Assembly: GCA_964408185.1 (NCBI GenBank)
Contig: CAYOYK010000029.1
Span: 1 to 28,430 of the forward strand
Reading direction: 5' to 3'
DNA length: 28,430 nucleotides
Origin: CAYOYK01 sp964408185
Lineage (GTDB): Bacteria > Bacillota > Clostridia > Christensenellales > Aristaeellaceae
The notes below the pieces were generated by a model that did not search any database, had not been told where the DNA came from, and was given only the letters and a program-made list of their open reading frames with translations. Below are positions 14,223 to 22,235 of this stretch, one piece after another (positions within the stretch are counted from its first letter, which is position 1; every line of letters begins with the position of its first letter). The translations under genes were made by a program, and so were the position numbers.

Positions 14223-16313
14223 ATGAGCAATCCGATGGATATCTTCGGCGAGCTGACATTCAACGACGCGACCATGCAGATGCGCCTTCCGCGCGAGACC
14301 TACCGCGCGCTCAAGCGCACCATCGAGGAGGGCAAGAGCCTCGACCCGCAGATCGCGGGCGTTGTGGCCAACGCCATGAAGGATTGGGCGCTGGAGCACG
14401 GCGCGACGCATTATACGCATTGGTTCCAGCCCATGACGGGCATGACCGCCGGCAAGCACGACGCGTTCCTCAACCCCAAAAAGGACGGCACGCCCATCCT
14501 GGAGCTGGGCGGCAAGGAGCTTGTCCGCGGGGAGCCGGATGCGAGCTCGTTCCCCTCCGGCGGCCTGCGCGCCACGTTTGAGGCCCGCGGCTATACCGCG
14601 TGGGACCCCACCTCCTACGCCTTCCTCAAGGACGGGGTGCTGTGCATCCCCACCGCGTTTTGCAGCTACGGCGGCGAGGCGCTGGATAAAAAAACGCCGC
14701 TTCTGCGCTCCCTGCAGGCGCTCAACAAACAGGCCCTGCGGATCCTGCGCCTGTTTGGCAACAACGACGCGGTGCGCGTCAACGCGACCGTCGGCGCGGA
14801 GCAGGAGTATTTTTTGGTGGACAAGGCGCTCTATCAGCGCCGACCCGATCTCATCAACACCGGGCGCACGCTGTTTGGGGCCAAGCCGCCCAAGGGGCAG
14901 GAGCTGGACGACCACTACTTTGGCATTATCAAGCCGAGGGTGCAGAGCTTTATGCAGGAGCTCAACACCGAGCTGTGGAAGCTGGGCGTGTACTCCAAGA
15001 CCGAGCATAACGAGGCCGCTCCGGCGCAGCACGAAATGGCCCCCATTTTTGGCACCACCAACATCGCTGCCGATCATAACCAGCTCACCATGGAGCTGAT
15101 GCGCCGCGTGGCCGACCGCCACGGCCTCGCCTGCCTCCTGCACGAGAAGCCCTTCGCCGGGGTGAACGGCAGCGGCAAGCACAACAACTGGTCGCTGAGC
15201 ACGGACCTTGGCGCCAACCTGCTGGAGCCCGGCGATACCCCCTACGAGAACGCCCAGTTTCTGCTCTTTCTCACCGCCGTCATCGAGGCCGTGGATAACT
15301 ACCAAGACCTGCTGCGCATGTGCGTGGCCTACGCCGGCAACGATATCCGCCTTGGCGCGGCCGAGGCTCCCCCGGCCATCATCAGCGTCTATTTGGGCGA
15401 CGAGCTGACCGAGATCATCGATTCGATCACCAGCAACTCCGTCTATGCCGCGCACGCGCGCGATCAGCTGAGGCTGGGCGTGCATGTGCTGCCCAAGTTC
15501 AGCCGCGATACCACCGATCGCAACCGCACCTCGGCCTTTGCCTTTACCGGCAACAAGTTCGAGTTCCGCTCTCTGGGCGCGAGCCAATCCATCAGCGGAC
15601 CGAACGTCACGCTCAACACCGCCGTCGCCGAGAGTCTCCGCCGCTATGCCGACGAGCTGGAGGCCGCCCCGGATTTTACCGTCGCGCTCAACGAGATCAT
15701 CCGCCGCAGCCTGAGCGAGCACAAGCGCGTCATTTTCAACGGCAACGGCTACGCGCCGGAAAATATCGCCCTGCTGGAGGCGCGCGGCCTGCTCAACCTC
15801 AAAACCACCGTGGACGCGCTGCCCAGCTATATCGCGCCCAAAAACGTAGCGCTCTTTACCGAGCACAAGGTCTTTACCCCGCAGGAGGTGCGCAGCCGCT
15901 ACGATATCCACCTGGAGCGCTATGTCAAGGATATCGCCATCGAGGCCAACACCATGCTGGATATGGCCCGCCGCCAGATCATTCCCGCCGGGGTGCGGTA
16001 CAGCCGCCGCGTGGCCGAGGAGGCCCAGATGAAGCGTGCCGTGCTGCCCGACGCGCCCCTGACCATGGAAAAGGCCCTGCTGACCGATTTGACCCGCTGC
16101 TTGGAGGCCATCAGCGCGGCGGTCAAGGCGCTGGAGGAAGCCGGGCATGCCTTCCCGCGCACGGACGACCGCCTTGTGCTGGCGGCGCACGCGCGCGACG
16201 CGCTCCTGCCCGCCATGGCCGCCCTGCGCGCCCCCGCCGACGAGCTGGAAACGCTGGTCGCCGCCGAGGATTGGCCCCTGCCCACCTATGAGGAGTTGCT
16301 GACCAACGTGTAG
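14223..16313 (+). CDS. glnN: Glutamine synthetase type III
   Basis: Makes glutamine from glutamate, ammonia and ATP in the cytoplasm; the type III form is a large (~700-residue) dodecamer found in Bacteroidetes, Clostridia and cyanobacteria. This protein has 696 residues. Recognisable segments are the type III N-terminus (DIFGELTFNDATMQMRLP), HYTHWFQPMTG, GAEQEYFLVD (metal-binding glutamates), HNEAAPAQHEMAPIFG, NGSGKHNNWSLST (the conserved His/Asn region), and NRTSAFAFTGNKFEFRSLGASQS near the active site. The C-terminal helical extension ends LPTYEELLTNV. ATG 14223 follows AGGAGGA. It is expressed from its own promoter (14153-14181), and only 44 bases separate it from the O-acetylation genes downstream, with no terminator, so read-through is likely. 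Confidence 0.97.
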   Translation: MSNPMDIFGELTFNDATMQMRLPRETYRALKRTIEEGKSLDPQIAGVVANAMKDWALEHGATHYTHWFQPMTGMTAGKHDAFLNPKKDGTPILELGGKELVRGEPDASSFPSGGLRATFEARGYTAWDPTSYAFLKDGVLCIPTAFCSYGGEALDKKTPLLRSLQALNKQALRILRLFGNNDAVRVNATVGAEQEYFLVDKALYQRRPDLINTGRTLFGAKPPKGQELDDHYFGIIKPRVQSFMQELNTELWKLGVYSKTEHNEAAPAQHEMAPIFGTTNIAADHNQLTMELMRRVADRHGLACLLHEKPFAGVNGSGKHNNWSLSTDLGANLLEPGDTPYENAQFLLFLTAVIEAVDNYQDLLRMCVAYAGNDIRLGAAEAPPAIISVYLGDELTEIIDSITSNSVYAAHARDQLRLGVHVLPKFSRDTTDRNRTSAFAFTGNKFEFRSLGASQSISGPNVTLNTAVAESLRRYADELEAAPDFTVALNEIIRRSLSEHKRVIFNGNGYAPENIALLEARGLLNLKTTVDALPSYIAPKNVALFTEHKVFTPQEVRSRYDIHLERYVKDIAIEANTMLDMARRQIIPAGVRYSRRVAEEAQMKRAVLPDAPLTMEKALLTDLTRCLEAISAAVKALEEAGHAFPRTDDRLVLAAHARDALLPAMAALRAPADELETLVAAEDWPLPTYEELLTNV

Positions 16314-16357
16314 GCGGCTCTGCCGCCCCGCGGCAAGCCATACAAAGGAGGGAGCGC

Positions 16358-17572
16358 ATGAGGGTTCTGCGGGCTGTTTTTTGCATGCTGCTGGTCGCGT
16401 CCATGGCCGCCATGGGCGTCGCGTCGCTGCTGGCCCCGGACGAAGCCATCTCCCTGAACGACAATCGAACGCTGCAAGGCCTGCCCAAGTTCACGCTGGG
16501 CGGGTTTGCCGACGGATCGCTGTACAGCGGGTACGAGGGATACTCGCTGGATCACGGCGTGGGCCGGGACGCCATGATCGGTTGCTACTACCGCGTGCAG
16601 GAGCTGATTGGCAAGCAGGAGCGCAACGGCTGCGTGGAGTGCACCGACGATCAGGGTGTGACGCGCATTCTGGGCGCGCGCGATGTGATCCTCGACCCGG
16701 AGAAGGTCGTGGCGGAGCAGCAAGCCGCCGCTCAGGCGTGGATGGAGAGCTGGCTGCCCCTCAAGGAGGCCGTGGAGGGCTACGGCGGGCATCTGCTGCT
16801 GCGCTTTTTGTATACCTCGGATTATCACGCCTCGGCGCTGCCTTGGTATTACGACCGAACGGCCCTCGCGGGCAAGACCTATCACGAGGCGATCGTCCAC
16901 AACACGCTGGGCTATCAGGTCGCGGACGCTGACCCGCTGATGGAGGCCCATCGCGGCGAGAAGCTCTATTTCAACACCGATCATCATTATACGGAGCTGG
17001 GCGCGTACTACGCCTACCTCGCGCTGCTGGACAAGGCGGGCGAGCTGTTCCCGGATGTGGATTTTTCCTTTCCTGCGTGGGACGACATGCAGCATTGGAC
17101 GATCACCGAGACCATGCAGGGCTCGTCGCTGCGCGTCATCGGCCTTTCGGGGCGCGTCTTTGAGGATGAGCTGATCGTCGCCCTGCCCAAGGACTACCCG
17201 ACCCAATACGTCCGCAGCGGCGACGGCGGCGAGGTGGATGACCGCCCGCTGATCGACCTGACGCAGGATTGGTATGGGGCGTTCTGTCAGGGCGACAGCC
17301 CGCTTGTGGTCGTGGATACATTCCGCGAGGAGCTGCCCGACCTGCTGTTCATCGGCAACAGCCACGCCAACGCGCTGGAGCCGCTGGCGGCGTACAACTT
17401 TAACCGCATGTCCAGCTTGGATTCGCGCACCTATAATCACTACATTCTCTCCTATGTGGAGGAGCAGCGCCCGGAGCTGGTGGTGCTGGTGGCGGACGTG
17501 CTGCCGCAGCGGTTTTGGTCGGATGAAGAAGCGGCGCGGGTGCTCGGCCTGCCGCCCAAGGAGGGTGACTGA
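16358..17572 (+). CDS. DHHW-family (AlgJ/AlgX-like) O-acetylation protein, first paralogue
   Basis: Predicted membrane-anchored or exported partner of the MBOAT acyltransferase in O-acetylation of a surface polymer; 404 residues. An N-terminal hydrophobic segment (about 1-26) is a signal anchor. The family signature appears as FNTDHHYTELGAYY (Asp208, His209, His210), where the usual DHHW Trp is Tyr. The SGNH-like serine is in LLFIGNSHANALEPL (Ser335), giving the Asp-His-Ser set known in AlgX/AlgJ. It shares extensive similarity with the second paralogue at 19034-20218 (SLDH, ALPWYY, EAHRGE, TELGAYY, REELPDLLFIG, AAYNFNRM). Ribosome site AAAGGAGGG. The stop is directly followed by the MBOAT start (TGAATG). 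Confidence 0.85.
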   Translation: MRVLRAVFCMLLVASMAAMGVASLLAPDEAISLNDNRTLQGLPKFTLGGFADGSLYSGYEGYSLDHGVGRDAMIGCYYRVQELIGKQERNGCVECTDDQGVTRILGARDVILDPEKVVAEQQAAAQAWMESWLPLKEAVEGYGGHLLLRFLYTSDYHASALPWYYDRTALAGKTYHEAIVHNTLGYQVADADPLMEAHRGEKLYFNTDHHYTELGAYYAYLALLDKAGELFPDVDFSFPAWDDMQHWTITETMQGSSLRVIGLSGRVFEDELIVALPKDYPTQYVRSGDGGEVDDRPLIDLTQDWYGAFCQGDSPLVVVDTFREELPDLLFIGNSHANALEPLAAYNFNRMSSLDSRTYNHYILSYVEEQRPELVVLVADVLPQRFWSDEEAARVLGLPPKEGD

Positions 17573-18997
17573 ATGCTGTTTTGCAGCTATACGTTTTTGT
17601 TCCAATTTCTGCCGCTGCTGCTGATCGTCTATTTTGCCGCGTATCGGCTGGGGCCGCGCGTGCGCAACTGGCTGCTGCTGCTGGCGAGCCTGCTGTATTA
17701 CGGCGTCGGACAGCCGATGTACCTGCTGGTGCTGGGCGCGTCCGTGCTGATGAACTACCTTGGCGGGCTGTGGGTCGGTCTGCGGCGCGAGGCGGGGCGC
17801 TCCACGCGCCTGCCGCTGATCGTCACAGTGGCGCTCAACCTGCTGCTGCTGGGCTTCTTTAAGTACGCGGATTATGCCGTGGGGCTGGTCAACGGCCTGC
17901 TGGGCGCGGGCCTGCCGCTGCCGGGGATTGTACTGCCGGTGGGCATCTCGTTTTTCACCTTTCAAGGCATGAGCTACGTGCTGGACGTCAACCGCGGCGA
18001 GGGCCGCGTGCAGCGCAACCCGGTCAACGTGGCGCTGTATGTAACGCTGTTTCCGCAGCTGGTGGCCGGGCCGATTGTGCGCTACCAAACCATCGACCGG
18101 GAGCTGACCGATCGCTCCGTTACGGTGGAGGACTTTGCGCAGGGGCTGTGCCGCTTTGTGTGCGGCCTTGGCAAAAAGATGATCCTTGCCAACGTGTTTG
18201 GATTGATTGCCGATCAGCTATACGCGGAGGCGTCGCCCAACGCAGCCGTGGCTTGGGTTGGCGCGCTGGCCTACGCCATGCAGATCTACTTTGATTTTTC
18301 CGGCTATTCCGATATGGCCATCGGTCTTGGCAGGCTGTTCGGATTTCACTTTCCGGAGAATTTCAACTATCCGTATATCGCCGCGACGGTTACGGATTTT
18401 TGGCGGCGCTGGCACATCACGCTGTCCACATGGTTTCGGGACTACGTGTACATTCCGTTGGGCGGCAACCGCAAGGGCCCGTGGCGGCAGGTGTTCAACC
18501 TGCTGGCGGTGTGGCTGCTCACCGGCCTGTGGCACGGCGCGGGCAACACGTTTGTGGTGTGGGGCCTGTACTACGGCCTGCTGCTGATTATGGAAAAGTT
18601 CGTCTGGGGCAAGCTGCTCAAGCGGCTGCCCAAGATCGTCGGGCGCGTCTACACGCTTGTGTGCGTGCTGGTGGGCTGGGTGATCTTCCGCGCGCCGTCG
18701 CTGAGCGACGCGTGGCTGCGCATCGGCAAAATGTTCAGCTTTTCCTTTACCTATCAGGACGCGCAGGTTTGGGCGCGCTACCTCATCAACTACAAGGCCG
18801 CTTGGCTTGTGGGGCTGATTGCCTGCACGCCGCTGCTGACGCTGCTGTGGAAAAAGCTCTGCGACCGCTTTCCCGGCGACCGCGCCCGCTTTTGGCAGGA
18901 GTTCGCCAAGTATGCCGCGGCTGCGGCGCTGCTTGCGCTGTGCGTGATCTACCTGTTTGCGCAGAGCTACAACCCGTTTATTTACTTTCAGTTCTAA
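17573..18997 (+). CDS. MBOAT-family membrane O-acyltransferase (AlgI/DltB-like)
   Basis: Polytopic membrane protein of 474 residues, predicted to move acyl (probably acetyl) groups across the membrane to a DHHW/SGNH partner that modifies a polysaccharide. Many hydrophobic helices run from the N-terminus (LFQFLPLLLIVYFAAY) to the end (LLALCVIYLFAQSYNPFIYFQF). MBOAT hallmarks are QIYFDFSGYSDMAIGLGRLFGF (about 237-258), DFWRRWHITLSTWFRDYVYIPLGG (His281 region) and the catalytic histidine in LLTGLWHGAGNTFVVWG (His321). Size and motifs fit AlgI and the PatA/DltB group; the acceptor polymer is unknown. The gene starts immediately at the stop of the first DHHW gene, indicating tight coupling, and a second DHHW gene follows. 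Confidence 0.96.
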   Translation: MLFCSYTFLFQFLPLLLIVYFAAYRLGPRVRNWLLLLASLLYYGVGQPMYLLVLGASVLMNYLGGLWVGLRREAGRSTRLPLIVTVALNLLLLGFFKYADYAVGLVNGLLGAGLPLPGIVLPVGISFFTFQGMSYVLDVNRGEGRVQRNPVNVALYVTLFPQLVAGPIVRYQTIDRELTDRSVTVEDFAQGLCRFVCGLGKKMILANVFGLIADQLYAEASPNAAVAWVGALAYAMQIYFDFSGYSDMAIGLGRLFGFHFPENFNYPYIAATVTDFWRRWHITLSTWFRDYVYIPLGGNRKGPWRQVFNLLAVWLLTGLWHGAGNTFVVWGLYYGLLLIMEKFVWGKLLKRLPKIVGRVYTLVCVLVGWVIFRAPSLSDAWLRIGKMFSFSFTYQDAQVWARYLINYKAAWLVGLIACTPLLTLLWKKLCDRFPGDRARFWQEFAKYAAAAALLALCVIYLFAQSYNPFIYFQF

Positions 18998-19033
18998 GGC
19001 CCGGCTGAGCCTGACCGTGAGGGGGGCGATGGG

Positions 19034-20218
19034 ATGCGCGCGCTTCGGCTTGTGTTTTGCATGGCGCTGGTCGGTCTGCTGGCGGCGGTAGGCGTCGTAT
19101 CGCCGCTGCTGCCGGAGGAGACCGTATCGCGAAATGACAATCGGCAGCTCCAAAAGGCTCCCGTCCTGACGCTGGGCAGGCTGGTCAGGGGTGAGTTTTT
19201 CAAGGAGCTGGAGGACTATTCGCTGGATCACGTCGCGGGCCGGGACGCGTGCATCGGGCTGTATTACCGCTTGCAGGAGGCGCTGGGCAAGCGCGAGCGG
19301 AACGGCTTTGTGGAGTGCGAGGATGATGCGGGCCGCACGTACATTCTATCCGCCAAGAGCGTGGTGACGGACGAGGCAAGCGCCGCCGAGGACGCTCGCG
19401 CGGTCGCGCAGAGCTGGCTGGAGGGCTGGCTGCCGCTGCGCGACGAGACGGAGGCCTATGGCGGGCGCTTGCTGCTGCTGCAATTCCCGCACAAGGTGGA
19501 TTATCTCACGCCCGTCCTGCCGTGGTATTACGAGAAGCGCGGCATCGCGGAGACCGCCCGTGCCGAGGCCATCGCGCACAACGCGCTGGGGCTGCGGGTG
19601 ATTGATGCGAGCGCCGTGCTGGAGGCCCATCGGGGCGAGGCTCTCTATTTCTACACCGACAATCATTACACGGAGCTGGGCGCGTACTATGTCTATCGGG
19701 AGCTTCTGGCCGAGGCTCGCGCGCTGGTTCCCGGACAGGCGTTCACCCTGCCGGATTGGGACGACATGCTCCGCCTCACGCTCTGCGACAGCGTGGACGG
19801 TAACTATCAGCGCAAGCTGGGCCGTTCCGGCCGCGCGTATATCGACCCGCTTGTGGTCGCGCTGCCGGAGGACTATCCCGCGTCCTACGACCGCCTGAAC
19901 GACGGCCAGCCGGACGATACCCCGCTGCTCGATCCGACGCGCACGGATTACAGCGCCTTTGCGCAGGCAAACGGAGGCATCCTTTCAGTGGATACCCACC
20001 GCGAGGAGCTGCCGGACATACTGTTCATCGGCGACAGCTACGCCAACCCGCTGGAGGTGCTGGCCGCGTACAATTTCAACCGCATGGATTCCATCGACCC
20101 GCGCTACTACCCCGGCGACGTGCTGGCCTATGTGCGCGAGCGTCAGCCCGATTTGGTCGTCGTTGTCCGGGATGCGGTTTCGCTGCATCCATCTGCCGCG
20201 ACGGGCGACGAGGTGTAG
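19034..20218 (+). CDS. DHHW-family O-acetylation protein, second paralogue
   Basis: Protein of 394 residues, parallel to 16358-17572 throughout: signal anchor (about 1-26), SLDHVAGRDACIGLYYR, LPWYYEK, EAHRGEALYFYTDNHYTELGAYY (Asp209, Asn210, His211), and the serine block ILFIGDSYANPLEVL (Ser335), here closer to a true GDS(Y) motif. The signature is DNHY where the first copy has DHHY; the two may have different acceptors or positions, or one may be a structural partner (inference). The ATG at 19034 follows GAGGGGGG; an out-of-frame ATG at 19029 is ignored. It ends the O-acetylation operon, and no U-tract terminator is seen in its direction. Confidence 0.85.
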   Translation: MRALRLVFCMALVGLLAAVGVVSPLLPEETVSRNDNRQLQKAPVLTLGRLVRGEFFKELEDYSLDHVAGRDACIGLYYRLQEALGKRERNGFVECEDDAGRTYILSAKSVVTDEASAAEDARAVAQSWLEGWLPLRDETEAYGGRLLLLQFPHKVDYLTPVLPWYYEKRGIAETARAEAIAHNALGLRVIDASAVLEAHRGEALYFYTDNHYTELGAYYVYRELLAEARALVPGQAFTLPDWDDMLRLTLCDSVDGNYQRKLGRSGRAYIDPLVVALPEDYPASYDRLNDGQPDDTPLLDPTRTDYSAFAQANGGILSVDTHREELPDILFIGDSYANPLEVLAAYNFNRMDSIDPRYYPGDVLAYVRERQPDLVVVVRDAVSLHPSAATGDEV

Positions 20219-20236
20219 CGTCGGATCCGTGGAATG

Positions 20237-20257
20237 AAAAAAGGTGGCCGCGCCACC
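20237..20257 (-). terminator. Terminator-like hairpin, oriented for the minus strand
   Basis: Stem GGTGGC (20243-20248), loop CGC, stem GCCACC (20252-20257). Read on the minus strand the stem is followed by six T residues (20242-20237), so it ends transcripts coming from the Sel1-repeat gene, about 390 bases after that gene's stop. On the plus strand it is a hairpin without a T tract after the second DHHW gene. Confidence 0.75.
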
Positions 20258-20291
20258 ATTAACCCATATTTCGCCCGGAGGCGTAGGAGAT

Positions 20292-20640
20292 GTTGCCTCC
20301 CGCGCCAACGGGTAGGGCCGCTCGCTGACCTACCGCTGCCACGCTGCCGCGAGCCCCGCCGCGCCGATTCGCTCGCTGACTTGCCGCCGCGCGGGATGGA
20401 TTGCATGGCGCTGCCCCGCGACCCGACAGGCGACGACTCCTCCCGCGTCAACGGGTAGGGCCGCGCGCCGGACTGCCGCTGCCTTGCTGCCGCGAGCCGC
20501 GCCGCGTCGATTCGCTCGCTGACTTGCCGCCGCGCGGGATGGATTGCATGGCGCTGCCCCGCGACCCGACAGGCGACAACTCCTCCCGCACAACGGGTAG
20601 GGCCGCGCGCCGGACTGCTGCCGCCGTGTTTCCCGCACCT
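20292..20640. repeat. Tandem duplication of a ~142-bp unit
   Basis: Units beginning GGTAGGGCCGC at 20311, 20454 and 20596 (spacing 143 and 142) give two full copies and a partial third. About 80 bases of each full copy, from GATTCGCTCGCTGACTTGCC on, are almost identical. No coding gene is seen. The block lies between the convergent DHHW and Sel1-repeat genes and would form the 3' untranslated part of the Sel1 transcript if the hairpin at 20237 is its terminator. Confidence 0.9.
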
Positions 20641-20649
20641 CCGGGCGAG

Positions 20650-21756
20650 CTACTCCGCGTCCGCCTGCGGGGCCGCTCCGTCGCCGGAAGCTTCGTCTTG
20701 CGCCGCCAGCAGCTCCGCCGCCGCCTCTACGCCGCCGTCGGCGGCTTTTTGCAGCCACTCGCGGGCCTCGGCCGCGTCCTCGGCAACGCCCCGGCCGTTG
20801 AGCAGATTCCAGCCGACGCAATACATCGCGTAGGGGTAGCCCAGCTCCGCCGCCTGCAAATAGTAGCTGTGGGCGAGTTCCGCGTCCACGTCCGGCCACA
20901 TGCCCGTATCATACATCCGGCCAAGGCTGCACAGGCAGACCGCATCGCCCAGCGCCGCGCCCTTGCAATACCAATCGAAGGCGGCGGCGTAGTCCTGATC
21001 CAGCTTTGTCTTTTTGAGCTTGCCGCCCTGCTCGTAGAACCAGCCCAAACGGCGCATGGCAAAGGCGCTGCCGCCCGCCGCCGCCTGCTGATAGTATCTG
21101 GCCGCCGACTTGAGGTCTTGGCTCTGGCCGACGCCCGCCTCGTAGCACCAGCCCAAGCAAGCCGTCGCGACAATATCGCCCTGCTTGCTGGCCTTTTGGT
21201 ACCACGCCGCGGCCTCGCGCGGAGCCGCCTCCAGCCCGGCGCGGCCCTGCTCGTAAAAAATCCCAAGCTGCCGCTGCGAGAGCGCATCGCCGTTGGCCGC
21301 ACCAAGGCGATACCACGCCAGCGCGGCTTCGTCGCCCGCCTCCGCCGCCGGAACGGCCTCCGCCAGCGCGTCGGTCTCGGCCAGCCAGCCAAGCCGCCCC
21401 TGCGCCAGCCCGATCTTCTGCGCCGCCGCCAGCGTGTACAGCTCGTATGCCTTGGCCGGATCGGCCGATACGGCCAGCCCCTGCTCGTACATCCAGCCCA
21501 GACGGGCCTGACCGTTGCCGTCGCCCTGCTCCACCGCCGCCTGATACCAGCGGAGCGCGGCCGCCTCGTCCACGGCCTCGACGCCGCCGTTGGCCAGCAA
21601 ATAGCGGTCGCCCAGCGCGGCCTGCGCGGCCGCGTCGCCCCCCTCCGCGAGGGAGACGAGCTTGCTCAGCCCGTACTCGCTCAACGGGCGCGCCAAGGCC
21701 ATCGCGGGAACGGCGCAAAGCAGCGCCAGCAGAATCGCCATCCATTTCTTGCGCAT
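20650..21756 (-). CDS. Exported Sel1-repeat protein
   Basis: Protein of 368 residues with a signal peptide (MRKKWMAILLALLCAVPAMALA, residues 1-22 written here in part as its n- and h-regions). The mature protein is a solenoid of about eight or nine Sel1/TPR-like repeats of ~36 residues, recognisable from A..G...AQ..LG..Y..G and A..WY..AA..G patterns (AALRWYQAAVEQGDGNGQA, AAWYQKASKQGDIVATACLG, AHSYYLQAAELGYPYAMYCVG). The C-terminal tail is Ala/Asp/Gly-rich. Such proteins scaffold protein-protein contacts; the partner is unknown. The start at 21756 follows GGAGG. It has its own promoter at 21791-21820. An in-frame spacer between repeats (TDALAEAVPAAEAGDE) breaks the regular pattern. Confidence 0.88.
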   Translation of the reverse strand: MRKKWMAILLALLCAVPAMALARPLSEYGLSKLVSLAEGGDAAAQAALGDRYLLANGGVEAVDEAAALRWYQAAVEQGDGNGQARLGWMYEQGLAVSADPAKAYELYTLAAAQKIGLAQGRLGWLAETDALAEAVPAAEAGDEAALAWYRLGAANGDALSQRQLGIFYEQGRAGLEAAPREAAAWYQKASKQGDIVATACLGWCYEAGVGQSQDLKSAARYYQQAAAGGSAFAMRRLGWFYEQGGKLKKTKLDQDYAAAFDWYCKGAALGDAVCLCSLGRMYDTGMWPDVDAELAHSYYLQAAELGYPYAMYCVGWNLLNGRGVAEDAAEAREWLQKAADGGVEAAAELLAAQDEASGDGAAPQADAE

Positions 21757-21790
21757 AGTGCCTCCATCAGCCGCAAAAGCAGCCTATTTT

Positions 21791-21820
21791 ACGATAGCAT
21801 ATTGGGCGGCCGCGTGTCAA
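21791..21820 (-). promoter_or_regulatory. Promoter of the Sel1-repeat gene
   Basis: On the minus strand: -35 TTGACA (21820-21815), 18-base spacer, -10 TATCGT (21796-21791), 35 bases before the ATG at 21756. Confidence 0.65.
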
Positions 21821-21870
21821 GCGCGGGCAATATCCGGCGCGACGGCGGGCTGCACAGGGCTTTGCGCGGA

Positions 21871-21940
21871 CGGGAGGTCGCTGCCGGGCGGTTCGTCGGG
21901 CAGGCGCGAGCGAGCAAATACGGGAGGTCGCTGCCGGGCG
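21871..21940. repeat. 20-bp direct repeat, 50 bases apart
   Basis: CGGGAGGTCGCTGCCGGGCG occurs at 21871-21890 and again, identical, at 21921-21940. The rest of 21830-22067 is GC-rich with no gene recognised. A second short direct repeat, GGCGGCTTGGGCAACCC-like, lies at about 22155-22190. Confidence 0.8.
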
Positions 21941-22067
21941 GGGTGCCGGGCGGTGCGCATAGGCGCGCGCGATGGAACGCGGATGGGGCGCGTAGGGGCA
22001 CGCAAGGGGCGCGGCTCCCGCTTGCGCGGCCGTCCGGCAGGCCACGCGCGTCCTTCCTTCACGCAAC

Positions 22068-22106
22068 AAAAAGCCCCCGGCTTCCCAGCATGGGAATATC
22101 GGGGGC
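22068..22106 (-). terminator. Terminator of the surface-protein gene
   Basis: Read on the minus strand: GCCCCCG (22106-22100), an inner stem TCCCA/TGGGA, CGGGGGC (22079-22073), then TTTTT (22072-22068). It lies about 130 bases past the stop codon at 22236. Confidence 0.88.
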
Positions 22107-22235
22107 GAAAGGGAGCGATCTTGGTCTGGCTGGGCGGGCGTTGGCGCGTCCCGTTAGCGGCTTGGGCAACCCATTGGCGGCTTGGGCAACCCGTTCACGG
22201 CTTACACCGCCCGCCATCGGCGTCGGCGCGGCGTG

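Noticed and set aside
14031..16190. A 719-codon open frame on the minus strand
   Set aside because: Antisense to glnN, which matches type III glutamine synthetase throughout. The translation is low-complexity His/Gln/Arg/Ala-rich, typical of shadow frames.
16314..16357. Terminator between glnN and the first DHHW gene
   Set aside because: GGCGGC-TCT-GCCGCC can form a hairpin but is followed by CCGCGG with no T tract, so read-through is more likely.
20292..20640. CRISPR-like array
   Set aside because: Only two and a half units of 142 bases, with no short repeats separated by unique spacers and no cas genes.
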